A stretch of 64,000 nt of DNA from Pseudomonas synxantha BG33R. Lineage in GTDB: Bacteria > Pseudomonadota > Gammaproteobacteria > Pseudomonadales > Pseudomonadaceae. The notes under the pieces are model-generated. The model was not told the DNA's origin and searched no databases. It saw only the letters and a list, made by a program, of their open reading frames with translations. This document shows positions 1 to 8,661 of the stretch, one piece after another. A program made the translations under genes and the position numbers. Every line of letters begins with the position of its first letter. Within the stretch, counting starts at the first letter, position 1. The stretch is from NCBI RefSeq assembly GCF_000263715.2, contig NZ_CM001514.1, positions 2,962,936-3,026,935 on the forward strand, given 5' to 3'.

Positions 1-198
1 CTGGGCCTTGGCGATTTGCTCTTGGCGGGTCTGTTTGGTTCGCAGGTCGCTGACGATGGCTCGCAACATCTGCTCGGCATGGTCGCGCAGCGCCACGCTG
101 TCGAGGTCCTCGCCCGGGGTGTCGAGGGTTCTGGCGAAATCTTCCCAGGCTTGCAGAATAGGTTCGAGGTGCTCAAGGATGAAATCGGCCAGGCGCAT
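1..198 (-). CDS. Sensor histidine kinase, N-terminal part (RsbRD-like N domain), cut by window edge
   Basis: Only the first 66 codons lie in the window; the rest continues beyond position 1. The reading frame begins MRLADFILEHLEPILQAWED and contains LRDHAEQMLRAI. This resembles the N-terminal RsbRD-like helical domain found at the start of many Pseudomonas sensor histidine kinases. The kinase call comes from that recalled resemblance, because no HisKA or ATPase domain can be seen here. The ATG at 196-198 opens the conserved motif directly, which supports the start. Confidence 0.6.
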   Translation of the reverse strand, partial: MRLADFILEHLEPILQAWEDFARTLDTPGEDLDSVALRDHAEQMLRAIVSDLRTKQTRQEQIAKAQ

Positions 199-354
199 GT
201 CTGTAATCCTGAAGGGTAGGGCACAAGAGCGAGGCTGCGCAGACGCAGGGAAATTCCCGGCAGTGTAGGAGGTTGTTCGCAGCTTTAAAAGCGCGGCCAT
301 GGGGGCGATAGCATTGATCCCATCTGCATGCCGACGGAATTCATCCCGCTGACG

Positions 355-615
355 CTAAAGCCCGAGTGTCAGCGACCTCAGCTTGCGCTCTACAACGCTG
401 TCAAAATGGCTTGCCAGCTGCTCACAGCGCTCGGATGTCAGCCCCTTGCAGCAGGTTATTCCCAGAACAAACCCCTGGGCTTTGGCCCCCCCTTTGACTG
501 CAAGAATCATCGACCCCGCGAGTTCGATCTCGCGAAGGAGTCTGTCAGCCTGTCGCTTTATGGGGCCGGGCAAATCGTTGAAGGCTTCTTTCATGGCTGT
601 CTCCGCAGCATTCAT
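355..615 (-). CDS. Small hypothetical protein (86 aa)
   Basis: The frame reads from an ATG at 613-615 (MNAAETAMKEAFNDLPGPIK) to a stop at 355. It has amphipathic N-terminal helices and a C-terminal stretch with a CC pair and many charged residues, with no membrane segment or signal peptide. A TTG at 622-624 is an alternative start. No strong ribosome binding site is visible before either. The amino-acid composition is that of a soluble protein rather than a shadow ORF, and no gene lies on the other strand. The function is unknown. Confidence 0.5.
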   Translation of the reverse strand: MNAAETAMKEAFNDLPGPIKRQADRLLREIELAGSMILAVKGGAKAQGFVLGITCCKGLTSERCEQLASHFDSVVERKLRSLTLGL

Positions 616-796
616 TACACACAAGACATCTGAGGCGCTAACGGCCCCTTCAAAGCATCGACCAAAGGAAGGTTAAGGAGTTTCGCAGCGCTCAAGCCAA
701 AGGCGATGAGGTGAAGCGAACAGGAACAGGGCAAGGAAGGCTTGGTTGTCTGCACAACGTTTTAGTTGCACGAGGCAGAGCCTGGGCTGATAGAAT

Positions 797-815
797 GCGA
801 CAAATTCTCATTAGC
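797..815 (+). promoter_or_regulatory. Candidate Fur box upstream of the FecI-like sigma factor gene
   Basis: The 19-mer at 797-815 agrees with the classical Fur consensus at 11 of 19 positions by my own alignment, mostly in the right half (TCATTA-like). It ends 14 bp before the GTG start of the sigma factor gene, where FecI-type genes usually carry iron regulation. The call depends as much on context as on sequence. Confidence 0.4.
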
Positions 816-829
816 ATCCATTTCATACC

Positions 830-1357
830 GTGCAGTCTACTTCGTCGGCAAGTCGCCACCAGTCCATCGATCAGCTCTACAGCCACCACCACGGTTGGTT
901 GCGCGGCTGGCTGCGCAGGCGCCTGGGCAATGCCGCCGATGCAGCTGATCTGGCCCAGGATACGTTCGTGCGGTTGCTCAGCAGTGGGCCTGGCGAACCG
1001 TTGAACTTCACGACGCCGCGCGCCTACCTGGCCACTGTCGCCAATCGGTTGAGCATCAATCTCTATCGACGCCGATCACTGGAGCAGGCCTACCTGGACG
1101 CGCTGGCGCAAGCCCCGCAGGATCTGGCTCCATCGCTGGAGCATCAGGCGCTGGTGCTTGAGGCGCTCGACGAGATCGATCAGGTACTGGCGCTGTTGTC
1201 AGTCAAAACCCGGCAGGCCTTCCTGATGGCGCAACTGGAGGGGTATACGCAGGAAGAAATCGCCAGCCGGCTTGGGCTCAGCGTGCGTTCGGTACAACGC
1301 CACCTGGCGAGGGCGTTCGAGGAGTGTATTGTGCTCGCCAGCCAGAGCGCAGCATGA
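830..1357 (+). CDS. FecI-like ECF sigma factor
   Basis: This 175-residue protein has the length of FecI/FpvI-type iron-starvation sigma factors. The region-2 motif (DAADLAQDTFVRLL) lies at residues 37-50. A C-terminal region-4 helix-turn-helix (YTQEEIASRLGLSVRSVQRH) follows. The start is a GTG at 830. The gene overlaps the downstream FecR gene through an ATGA junction and is followed by an STN-bearing TonB receptor, the standard cell-surface-signalling arrangement. By family knowledge it would transcribe the receptor gene when the ferric siderophore is bound. The specific siderophore cannot be read from the sequence. Confidence 0.88.
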   Translation: MQSTSSASRHQSIDQLYSHHHGWLRGWLRRRLGNAADAADLAQDTFVRLLSSGPGEPLNFTTPRAYLATVANRLSINLYRRRSLEQAYLDALAQAPQDLAPSLEHQALVLEALDEIDQVLALLSVKTRQAFLMAQLEGYTQEEIASRLGLSVRSVQRHLARAFEECIVLASQSAA

Positions 1358-2319
1358 ATACCAAACCCATTGACCGGCGTATTGCTCGCCAAGCGGCCAG
1401 CTGGTTCGTGCGCTTGCAGAGCAGCGGCGCGTGCGCTGCCGAGCATGTCGCTGGTGCCGAGTGGCGGGCGCAGCATCCAGACCACGAACGGGCCTGGCAA
1501 CTGGCCGAGCGTTTCAGTGCTCGTACCCAGCAGCTTGGCGAGGGGGCCGCGCGCGCAGCGTTGGAACGCCCGTGCAACCTGGGGCGTCGACAAACGCTCA
1601 AGACCCTTGCATTGTTGATCGCTGCCGCGCCGGTTGGCCTCGCGGCATACCGGGGCTTGCCATGGCGCGAATGGCAGGCGGACGAGCGCACGGCTACGGG
1701 GGAACAGCGCACGCTGAATCTGCCGGACGGCGCGCAGATTCGCTTGAACACCGGTAGCGCTATCGACATCGCCTACGACGACAGTGTTCGTCATGTGCGC
1801 CTTATCGCCGGCGAAATGCTCGTTGAGGTATCCGATGTGCATGTCACGCGGCCATTTATCGTCAGCACCGCCCAGGCGCAAATTGCGCTGTTCGGTAGCC
1901 GCTTTTTGGTGCGCCAATATCCGCAAGGCACTTTCCTCGCCGCGCTGGAGGGTGCCGCAGAGGTGAGCCCGCGGCTGTCACGAGACGGCCGCATGATGCG
2001 TTTGGCGGCGGGCCGGCAGACCTATATCAACAGCCAGGCGATGGAGCCGTCCCTGCCATTGGCGCAGCATCGTCTGGACTGGCTGAGCGGTGTGCTGCGC
2101 GCAGAAAAGATGCGCCTCGATGACTTCGTCAATGAGTTGGACCGTTATCGACGTGGCCTGCTGCGTTGCGATCCGGCAGTCGCCGGGTTGCTGATTTCCG
2201 GTGCCTTCCAGTTGCGCGATACCGACCAGGTTCTCCACGCCCTCAGCCAGACTCTGCCGGTGAGCGTCCACTACCGCACGCCCTATTGGGTGACTGTAAC
2301 GGCGCGTACGAGCACGTAA
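1354..2319 (+). CDS. FecR-type anti-sigma factor / transmembrane sensor
   Basis: The 321-residue protein starts at the ATG that overlaps the sigma factor stop. Its N-terminal cytoplasmic part (ARQAASWFVRLQSSG, EWRAQHPDHERAW) matches the DUF4880 anti-sigma domain. A hydrophobic segment (LALLIAAAPVGLAAYRG) at about residues 87-103 is the single inner-membrane span. The periplasmic FecR domain follows, with LPDGAQIRLNTGSAI and FIVSTAQAQIALFGSRF. By family knowledge it holds the sigma factor inactive until the receptor's STN domain contacts it. It is co-transcribed with the sigma gene. Confidence 0.9.
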   Translation: MNTKPIDRRIARQAASWFVRLQSSGACAAEHVAGAEWRAQHPDHERAWQLAERFSARTQQLGEGAARAALERPCNLGRRQTLKTLALLIAAAPVGLAAYRGLPWREWQADERTATGEQRTLNLPDGAQIRLNTGSAIDIAYDDSVRHVRLIAGEMLVEVSDVHVTRPFIVSTAQAQIALFGSRFLVRQYPQGTFLAALEGAAEVSPRLSRDGRMMRLAAGRQTYINSQAMEPSLPLAQHRLDWLSGVLRAEKMRLDDFVNELDRYRRGLLRCDPAVAGLLISGAFQLRDTDQVLHALSQTLPVSVHYRTPYWVTVTARTST

Positions 2320-2396
2320 AAAATAGTTGTCGTGTTTTTGCCGGGCTGCGTGTCCCCCTCATAACAACACTACTTTTATCGGGCGGGGACGAACAC

Positions 2397-4829
2397 ATGG
2401 CGACGAAACAGGGCATGCAACCACTGGCGCGCGCAGTACACGCTGCCGCATTGGGTTTGATCATCACAGGTGGTGACGCCCTGACTGCGGCGTCGCTGCA
2501 CGCCGCCGAGCAAGGTGCGCAGCAGAGCCGCGGCTATCATGTGCCGGCCGGTAACCTGAGTAGTGCGCTCTCGGCCTTCGCCAGCCAGGCGGGTATCACC
2601 TTACCGATCGAACCGGGCCTGGTGGAAGGTCTGCGCAGCCCTGGCCTGAATGCCGCCACCAGTGTGGAAGGCGGCTTGCAGCAACTGCTGCAGGGTACCG
2701 GCCTGCAAGCCTCGGCACAGGGTAATGGGCTTTACCTGTTGGTACCGCAGGTGGCCGGAACTACGCTGGAACTGGGCGCGACCAGCATTACCGGTCAGGG
2801 CCTGACGTCGACGACCGAGAACAGCGGTTCCTACACCACCGGGCCTATGCAAACGGCCACCAAGCTGCCCTTGAGCCTGCGCGAAACGCCACAGTCGGTC
2901 AGCGTGGTGACGCGCAAGCGCATGGACGACAAGGTCATGACCACCATCAGCGATGTGATCAAAAGTACGCCGGGGCTGTTTCTGAATAACGCGGGCGGCG
3001 CGGGGCGGCCTACGTTCAGTTCACGGGGCTTCGACGTTGACAACATCATGTACGACGGTTTTCCCACCAGCTTCCAGACCTACCTGCCCAGCGCAGAGGC
3101 CAACCTGGCCATGTATGATCGGGTAGAGATCGTGCGCGGCCCCAACGGGCTGGCCCAGGGCGCCGGCAGCCCTGCGGGCGCCATCAACCTGGTTCGCAAG
3201 CGCCCGACCCACCAATTCCAGGGCACGTTCACCGGCAGCGCCGGCAGCTGGGATGACTACACGGGCACGCTGGATATGGGTGGCCCGCTCAACGACAGCG
3301 GCACCCTGCGCGCCCGTACTGTGGTCTCGCGGCAAGACGCCAAGAGTTTCCGGGACTCGGTGGAAAGTGATAACGATCTGTTCTACGGCGTGGTCGACGC
3401 TGACCTGAGCGAGAGCACCACTTTGACACTGGGCGGCTACCGACAGAAGACCCACACCAACTACATCTGGGGTGGATTGCCCATGGCCCGTGGTGGTGGT
3501 CATCTGGGGCTGCCCCGTGACACTTTCCTGGGGCATGACTGGGAATACTCGGACAATCGCACCACCGGCTATTTCGCTACGTTGGAACAAGGCCTGCCCA
3601 ACGACTGGACACTGCGCGCAGCGGCGATGCAGTCGAAAACCGACGGTGACGTGCTGGCTTCTTCGATCTGGGAATACAATCGCCAGTATCTATGGACCGA
3701 AGCCATGGAGCAGAAAGAAACCGGCTACGACCTTGCGCTCAGTGGCCCCTTCCAATTGCTCGGCCAACAGCATGACCTGACCTTCGGTGTCAGCAAGCGC
3801 AAGCTGGATTACCGGTCCGGCAAGGACTGGAGCGATTACATCGACACGGGCATCAATCCCTTCACGTGGAACCCGCGTGGTCATGCCAAGCCCAATTATG
3901 TCAGGGCAGACAACGGTCTTCCCCAGACCACCACTCAGGACAGCTTCTATGCCAGCACCCGGCTGCGACTGACTGAACCGCTGTCGCTGATCCTCGGTGG
4001 GCGTGTCGACTGGTACGAATTCCAAGACCGCGCAAACAGTGAAAGCAACTACAAGGTTACCCGTAATCTGACGCGCTATGCCGGCCTGGTCTACGACCTG
4101 GACATCCATCATTCGGTCTATGTCAGCTATACCGATATCTTCAAGCCGCAGAGCGAAAAAGGCGTCGATAGGAGCGTAATCGTGCCTATCGTCGGCGAGA
4201 ACTACGAAGTGGGCATCAAGGGCGAATACTTCGACGGCGCATTGAACGCCAGCATGGCGGTGTTCCAGCTGGACCAGAAGAATCGCGCCCAGGAGCTGCC
4301 TGATGTCAAAGGCTGCGGCTCAGGCCCGGCCAGTGCCTGCTATGAAGCTGCCGGGCTGGTACGCAGCCGTGGTATCGATATGGAAATCCAGGGCGCCCTG
4401 ACTGATAACTGGCAATTGGCTGCCGGTTATACCTACACCCAGACCCAGTATGTCAGCGATGCCAATGCCGCCCGCGAAGGCGAAGACTTCGACCGCAAGA
4501 AGCCGCGGCAACTGTTCAAACTCTCGACCATTTACACCTTGCCAGGTGAACTGCAACGCTGGCGCGTGGGGGGTGATGTCTATCAACAAAGCCGCATCCG
4601 CACCTCGGGAGGGGCCGGCGCTACGGCCTGGAAAAACGAGCAGGGTTCGTACACCGTGGTTGGTTTGGTAGCAGGCTACAAGGCCAGCGAGCAACTGGAC
4701 TTGCAGGTCAACGTCAACAACCTGTTCGATCGTGTGTACTACAGCAGCGTGGCCAATGGGGGCTATAGCCCGTACGACATCTACGGCGATCCACGCAATA
4801 TGAAACTGACTGCGCGTTACAGTTTTTAG
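2397..4829 (+). CDS. TonB-dependent ferric-siderophore receptor with STN signalling domain
   Basis: This 810-residue outer-membrane receptor starts at the ATG at 2397, preceded by GGCGGGGAC; an upstream extension in the same frame overlaps fecR and is not needed. After the leader region comes an STN domain (about residues 47-116, YHVPAGNLSSALSAFASQAG). The plug follows (LRETPQSVSVVTRKRMDD, RGFDVDNIMYDG), then the beta-barrel ending in the terminal Phe of LTARYSF. STN marks it as a transducer for the adjacent FecR/FecI pair. The ligand is probably a siderophore of unknown type. It resembles the receptor at 8662-10815 through the plug. Confidence 0.92.
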   Translation: MATKQGMQPLARAVHAAALGLIITGGDALTAASLHAAEQGAQQSRGYHVPAGNLSSALSAFASQAGITLPIEPGLVEGLRSPGLNAATSVEGGLQQLLQGTGLQASAQGNGLYLLVPQVAGTTLELGATSITGQGLTSTTENSGSYTTGPMQTATKLPLSLRETPQSVSVVTRKRMDDKVMTTISDVIKSTPGLFLNNAGGAGRPTFSSRGFDVDNIMYDGFPTSFQTYLPSAEANLAMYDRVEIVRGPNGLAQGAGSPAGAINLVRKRPTHQFQGTFTGSAGSWDDYTGTLDMGGPLNDSGTLRARTVVSRQDAKSFRDSVESDNDLFYGVVDADLSESTTLTLGGYRQKTHTNYIWGGLPMARGGGHLGLPRDTFLGHDWEYSDNRTTGYFATLEQGLPNDWTLRAAAMQSKTDGDVLASSIWEYNRQYLWTEAMEQKETGYDLALSGPFQLLGQQHDLTFGVSKRKLDYRSGKDWSDYIDTGINPFTWNPRGHAKPNYVRADNGLPQTTTQDSFYASTRLRLTEPLSLILGGRVDWYEFQDRANSESNYKVTRNLTRYAGLVYDLDIHHSVYVSYTDIFKPQSEKGVDRSVIVPIVGENYEVGIKGEYFDGALNASMAVFQLDQKNRAQELPDVKGCGSGPASACYEAAGLVRSRGIDMEIQGALTDNWQLAAGYTYTQTQYVSDANAAREGEDFDRKKPRQLFKLSTIYTLPGELQRWRVGGDVYQQSRIRTSGGAGATAWKNEQGSYTVVGLVAGYKASEQLDLQVNVNNLFDRVYYSSVANGGYSPYDIYGDPRNMKLTARYSF

Positions 4830-4841
4830 TGGCGCTACGGC

Positions 4842-5756
4842 CTACTTGCTCAGCCACTCGGCCTGTAGCTGCACGAAGTTCTCCTGCAACCATTCAATGA
4901 ATACCTGCACCTGCGGCGCCAAGTGAGTACGGCTCGGGTACAGCAGCGACACCGGGCGTGGGGCAGGCCGATAGGCGTGCAGGATTTCCACCAGCGCGCC
5001 GCTGTGCAGATGTTCTGCCACGGTGATGCCGGGCGCCTGGATAATGCCGAAGCCCGACACGCCGCACTGCACATAGGCGTTTGACTCGGTGACGGTAATG
5101 CCCGCTTGACTGACCAGGGTTCGATTATGACCCTTGACCGAGAAATGCCACGGCAATATACGATTGCTTTGGCCGGACAGGAAGTTGACGCCTCGATGGC
5201 CGGCCAGCGCTTCAAGGGTGTCTGGGTGGCCATGGGTACTCAGGTAGTCGGGGGCCGCGCAGGTCACCATGGTTGCCCGGGCGATGGGACGAGCGATGAG
5301 GCTGGAGTCAGGCAAGTTACCTATGCGCAATGCACAATCGATGCCTTCGCCAACCAAATCCACGGCCCGATCGGTCACGCCCAGCACCAGGTTGATGCCG
5401 GGGAAACGGTCGGTGAAGCCCTTGAGGCTATCAATGAATTTCATTTGTGCGAAGGCGGTCGGGATATCGATCCGCAGACGGCCCGCGAGCGTCGCCCCGG
5501 TGCGGTCGAACATGCTGGTGGCGGCACTGATATCCGCGAGAATGTCCTGCACGCGTGCGTAAAAGCGTTCGCCCTCGGCAGTGAGGGCGACTTTGCGGGT
5601 GGTGCGCTGGAACAGGCGTACGCCCAATGATGCCTCCAGTTCCTGGATATACCGGGTGACTTGGGGGCGACCGATGTTCAGTGATTGCGCGGCCTTGGTA
5701 AAGCTGCCGAGCTCCGCCAGCCTGGCGAATAGGCGCATTGATTCGAGTAACTGCAT
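4842..5756 (-). CDS. LysR-family transcriptional regulator
   Basis: The 304-residue protein has an N-terminal winged helix (MRLFARLAELGSFTKAAQSL, RPQVTRYIQELEASLGVRLF) and a LysR substrate-binding domain. The start is the ATG at 5754-5756 (MQLLESMRLF); the extension to 5795 lacks a better signal. It is divergent from the alcohol dehydrogenase-like gene at 5901, with a 144-bp shared promoter region. This is the usual arrangement for a LysR regulator and its target. The gene is convergent with the TonB receptor, whose stop is 12 bp away. Confidence 0.88.
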   Translation of the reverse strand: MQLLESMRLFARLAELGSFTKAAQSLNIGRPQVTRYIQELEASLGVRLFQRTTRKVALTAEGERFYARVQDILADISAATSMFDRTGATLAGRLRIDIPTAFAQMKFIDSLKGFTDRFPGINLVLGVTDRAVDLVGEGIDCALRIGNLPDSSLIARPIARATMVTCAAPDYLSTHGHPDTLEALAGHRGVNFLSGQSNRILPWHFSVKGHNRTLVSQAGITVTESNAYVQCGVSGFGIIQAPGITVAEHLHSGALVEILHAYRPAPRPVSLLYPSRTHLAPQVQVFIEWLQENFVQLQAEWLSK

Positions 5757-5900
5757 GACGGTCCTGAATATGATTGTTGTCTCAGGATAGAACAAAGCTG
5801 TCTTTTTCTGCGTATTTATTGCGCGCCGCCACTGGCCAATGATGAGCCCCAGGCAAACCGATTGCGGTTTGCGGGTATTACCTGCATTTGGAGACTCATC

Positions 5901-6911
5901 ATGAAAGCGTGGTTATTGAAAGACTTCGGCCTCGACAATCTGCAACTGGGCGAAGTAGCCACCCCACAACCGCGGGCTGGCGAGTTGTTGGTCAAGGTCG
6001 GCGCCGTCTCGCTGAACTATCGTGACAAGGCCATCGTCGACGGCATCTATGAGCCGCATAAAGTCCCCAAACCATTGATTCCAGTGAGTGATGCTGCTGG
6101 CACCGTGGTAGCGCTGGGGGATGGGGTGACTCGCTTCAAAGTCGGCGACCGGGTCAACTCCCATCTTTATTCACGCTGGCTGGATGGCGCGCCTGGGCCG
6201 CACGAACCGGATTACTGCTTTGGCTCGCCCCTACCGGGCGGATTGGCTGAGTACATGATCATCCACCAGGACAGCGCTGTGGCTGCACCTGCCAACATGA
6301 GCGATGAAGAGGCCGCGACATTGCCTATTGCGGCGCTCACTGCCTGGTATTCGCTGGTCGACTTCGGCCAGATCCAACCGGGGCAAACCGTGCTGGTGCA
6401 AGGTACGGGCGGGGTGTCGATATTCGCCGTGCAAATCGCCACCGCGTTGGGTGCGAAAGTGATTGCAACCTCAAGCCGCGATGACAATCTACAGGCCGTG
6501 AAACGCCGGGGCGCGGTGGCTGGCATCAACTATCGAACCACTCCGGACTGGGCTGGCGAAGTGCTGAAACTCACCGACGGCAAGGGTGTCGATCTGTTGC
6601 TCGACGTGGCCGGCGGCAGCGGTATCAATCAGTCAGTGGCAGCCACCAAGGCATCCGGGCGGATTGCGCAGATCGGCTTTTTGACCGGTCAGACGGCGGC
6701 GCTTGATTTGATGCCGCTGATCTTTCGGCAGACAACCCTTCGCGGTATTGCTGTAGCACCTCGGTCATCGTTCGACCGGATGAATGAATTCCTCAACCAA
6801 CACGATATTCGTCCTGTTATCGACCAGGTGTATCCGTTTGAGCAGGCACGTGAGGCTTACGCGCATTTGGCGAAGGGTGCGTTTGGGAAGGTAGTGATCA
6901 AGGTGGGTTAA
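5901..6911 (+). CDS. Zinc-type alcohol dehydrogenase / quinone oxidoreductase family (MDR)
   Basis: The 336-residue medium-chain dehydrogenase/reductase starts at an ATG preceded by TTTGGAG. The GroES-like part is N-terminal (MKAWLLKDFGLDNLQLGEV). The nucleotide-binding motif GTGGVSIFAVQIATALGA fits NAD(P)H binding. Structural-zinc cysteines are not evident, so it may be a zinc-free NADPH:quinone reductase-like member. It is probably controlled by the divergent LysR gene. The substrate is unknown. Confidence 0.85.
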   Translation: MKAWLLKDFGLDNLQLGEVATPQPRAGELLVKVGAVSLNYRDKAIVDGIYEPHKVPKPLIPVSDAAGTVVALGDGVTRFKVGDRVNSHLYSRWLDGAPGPHEPDYCFGSPLPGGLAEYMIIHQDSAVAAPANMSDEEAATLPIAALTAWYSLVDFGQIQPGQTVLVQGTGGVSIFAVQIATALGAKVIATSSRDDNLQAVKRRGAVAGINYRTTPDWAGEVLKLTDGKGVDLLLDVAGGSGINQSVAATKASGRIAQIGFLTGQTAALDLMPLIFRQTTLRGIAVAPRSSFDRMNEFLNQHDIRPVIDQVYPFEQAREAYAHLAKGAFGKVVIKVG

Positions 6912-6988
6912 CCGACCTTGATCACTGCAATGAGCACGTCTGTCGCCAATGCGTAAGCGGAATTTGCGCCGATGTTCGGGTTGACGGG

Positions 6989-8482
6989 TCAAGGATGAAA
7001 CCTGCGCCCCAACGCATCCAGGCGCACCGCAATCGGCGGCAGGCGTTCGCTGCTGCGGGCCAGGGTTTCCACATCGTCGGCGGTGCTTTGGGCGATGCTC
7101 TGCACCGACTGCAAGCGCTCGACGATCTCCAGGTTCGCCGAGGTCTGCTCGCGGGTGGTCGCGACGATGCGGCCGTTAAGTTGATCGATATGCGCAATGT
7201 CCTCGCCGACCGCCTGGAGCATCTGCACCGCCAATTGGCTGTCTTGCACGCAACGCTCCACGCCTTCGCGGCTGGCGTGCATGGCTTCGACGGCATCGCG
7301 GCTGCCATGTTGCAGGCCCTCGATGATGGTTTTGATTTCCTGGGTGGAGAGGGCGGTGCGCTGCGCCAGGCTGCGCACTTCGTCGGCGACCACGGCAAAC
7401 CCGCGGCCTTGCTCGCCGGCGCGAGCGGCTTCGATGGCGGCGTTGAGGGCCAGCAGGTTGGTCTGGTTGGCGATGCTGCTGATCACTTCCAGCACCGAGC
7501 CGATCTGCTCGGCCTGCACGGCCAACGATTGCACGGTGGATTCAGTGCCGTTGATGCGTGAGGCCAGTTCGCTGATTTCATGTTGGGCGCGGCCGACGCT
7601 CTCCTGGCCGCGAACAATTTGCTGACTGGCTTGGCCGGCGTGTTCCACGGCTTGTTCGACTTGCACCGTAATGTGGCCCATGGCGTCTTCCATGCGCTGC
7701 ATCGAACCGTTCATTTCGCCGATCTGCACCAATTGATGCCGCGCACCTTTTTCCAGGGTGCCACTGGCGCAGGCCAGTTCCTGGCCGAGTTGCCCCAGGC
7801 CGTGGGAGTCGCGGGCGACACCGTCGATCAGGTGGGTCAGTTGTTGCAGGAAGTGGTCGAAGCGCTTGGCCAGGGACACGCGTACCTTGTCTTCATCGTG
7901 CGCGCCTTGCTCGCTGAACTGTGAGGTTACAGCGAGCATCTTCTCGAGCATTTCCTGGCTTTCGACAGCTTCCGCCTGGCTGTGGACCGCCAGGTACAAC
8001 AGGGCCACGGTTTCCATCACCACATAGAAGGCGTGGACGAAGATCATCGTCCAGCCGCCGTGATGCTCCATCACAAACACCGGCAAACCCTGGTGCTGCA
8101 GCGCATGGAACACCAGGTGGTGCACGGCGATGGTCAACGCCGCCACCAGGATCGGCAGCCAGTCACGGTAGAAGGTCAACACCGCCAACAGCGCGAAAAT
8201 GCCGAAGTGAGATTCGATCACCCCGTGCGCCTGATTGATGTGCAACGCCGCCATCACCATCAACCCGGCGCCCAGTGCGCAACGCATCAAGCGGGTGCTG
8301 CCAATGACACGGTAGAGCGCCGTCAGCACCACGCCGGTGCCGCCACCGACGATCAGCGCCTGGAGCAAGGTTTCATGCCAGAACGCCAACCCCAGGGAGA
8401 ACAGGAACATCAGCCAGATCAATGCCAGCATGATGCGGTCGGCTTTGCGATAGTGCTCCTGAAAGCGTGTGCGAAGGGGCAT
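6989..8482 (-). CDS. Methyl-accepting chemotaxis protein with histidine-rich multi-span membrane sensor
   Basis: The 497-residue protein begins with several hydrophobic spans (about residues 15-165) instead of the usual two spans around a periplasmic domain. This membrane part carries many histidines: H81, H86, H92, H121, H122, H126, H130, H140, H141 and H150. The cytoplasmic signalling domain follows, with the conserved hairpin tip (ISSIANQTNLLALNAAIEAA, GEQGRGFAVVADEVRSLA) at about residues 334-374. The start has GGAG ten bases upstream. It would signal to CheA/CheW. The ligand is unknown; the clustered histidines suggest a cofactor or metal, which is inference. Confidence 0.9.
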   Translation of the reverse strand: MPLRTRFQEHYRKADRIMLALIWLMFLFSLGLAFWHETLLQALIVGGGTGVVLTALYRVIGSTRLMRCALGAGLMVMAALHINQAHGVIESHFGIFALLAVLTFYRDWLPILVAALTIAVHHLVFHALQHQGLPVFVMEHHGGWTMIFVHAFYVVMETVALLYLAVHSQAEAVESQEMLEKMLAVTSQFSEQGAHDEDKVRVSLAKRFDHFLQQLTHLIDGVARDSHGLGQLGQELACASGTLEKGARHQLVQIGEMNGSMQRMEDAMGHITVQVEQAVEHAGQASQQIVRGQESVGRAQHEISELASRINGTESTVQSLAVQAEQIGSVLEVISSIANQTNLLALNAAIEAARAGEQGRGFAVVADEVRSLAQRTALSTQEIKTIIEGLQHGSRDAVEAMHASREGVERCVQDSQLAVQMLQAVGEDIAHIDQLNGRIVATTREQTSANLEIVERLQSVQSIAQSTADDVETLARSSERLPPIAVRLDALGRRFHP

Positions 8483-8623
8483 TCACGGTTACTCCATATA
8501 GTTATGCCAGCATCCAAGCAGGTGGCGTGCCACGATGGCCGCTGGTGAGAGCAAAGCAGGTACAGCGATTTTTACCGGATCAGATCCGGCAATCGGTTAT
8601 CGGCAGGAGGGAAGGGGACTTGA

Positions 8624-8647
8624 GTGGGAGGGCGCAGGCCCTCCCAC
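8624..8647 (-). terminator. Hairpin after the second TonB receptor gene
   Basis: A perfect 9-bp inverted repeat (GTGGGAGGG / CCCTCCCAC) with a 6-nt loop lies 15 bp beyond the receptor stop, in the direction of its transcription. There is no T-run after the stem, so it may be a weak terminator or an mRNA-stabilising hairpin. Confidence 0.45.
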
Positions 8648-8661
8648 GGTACAGGCTGGAA

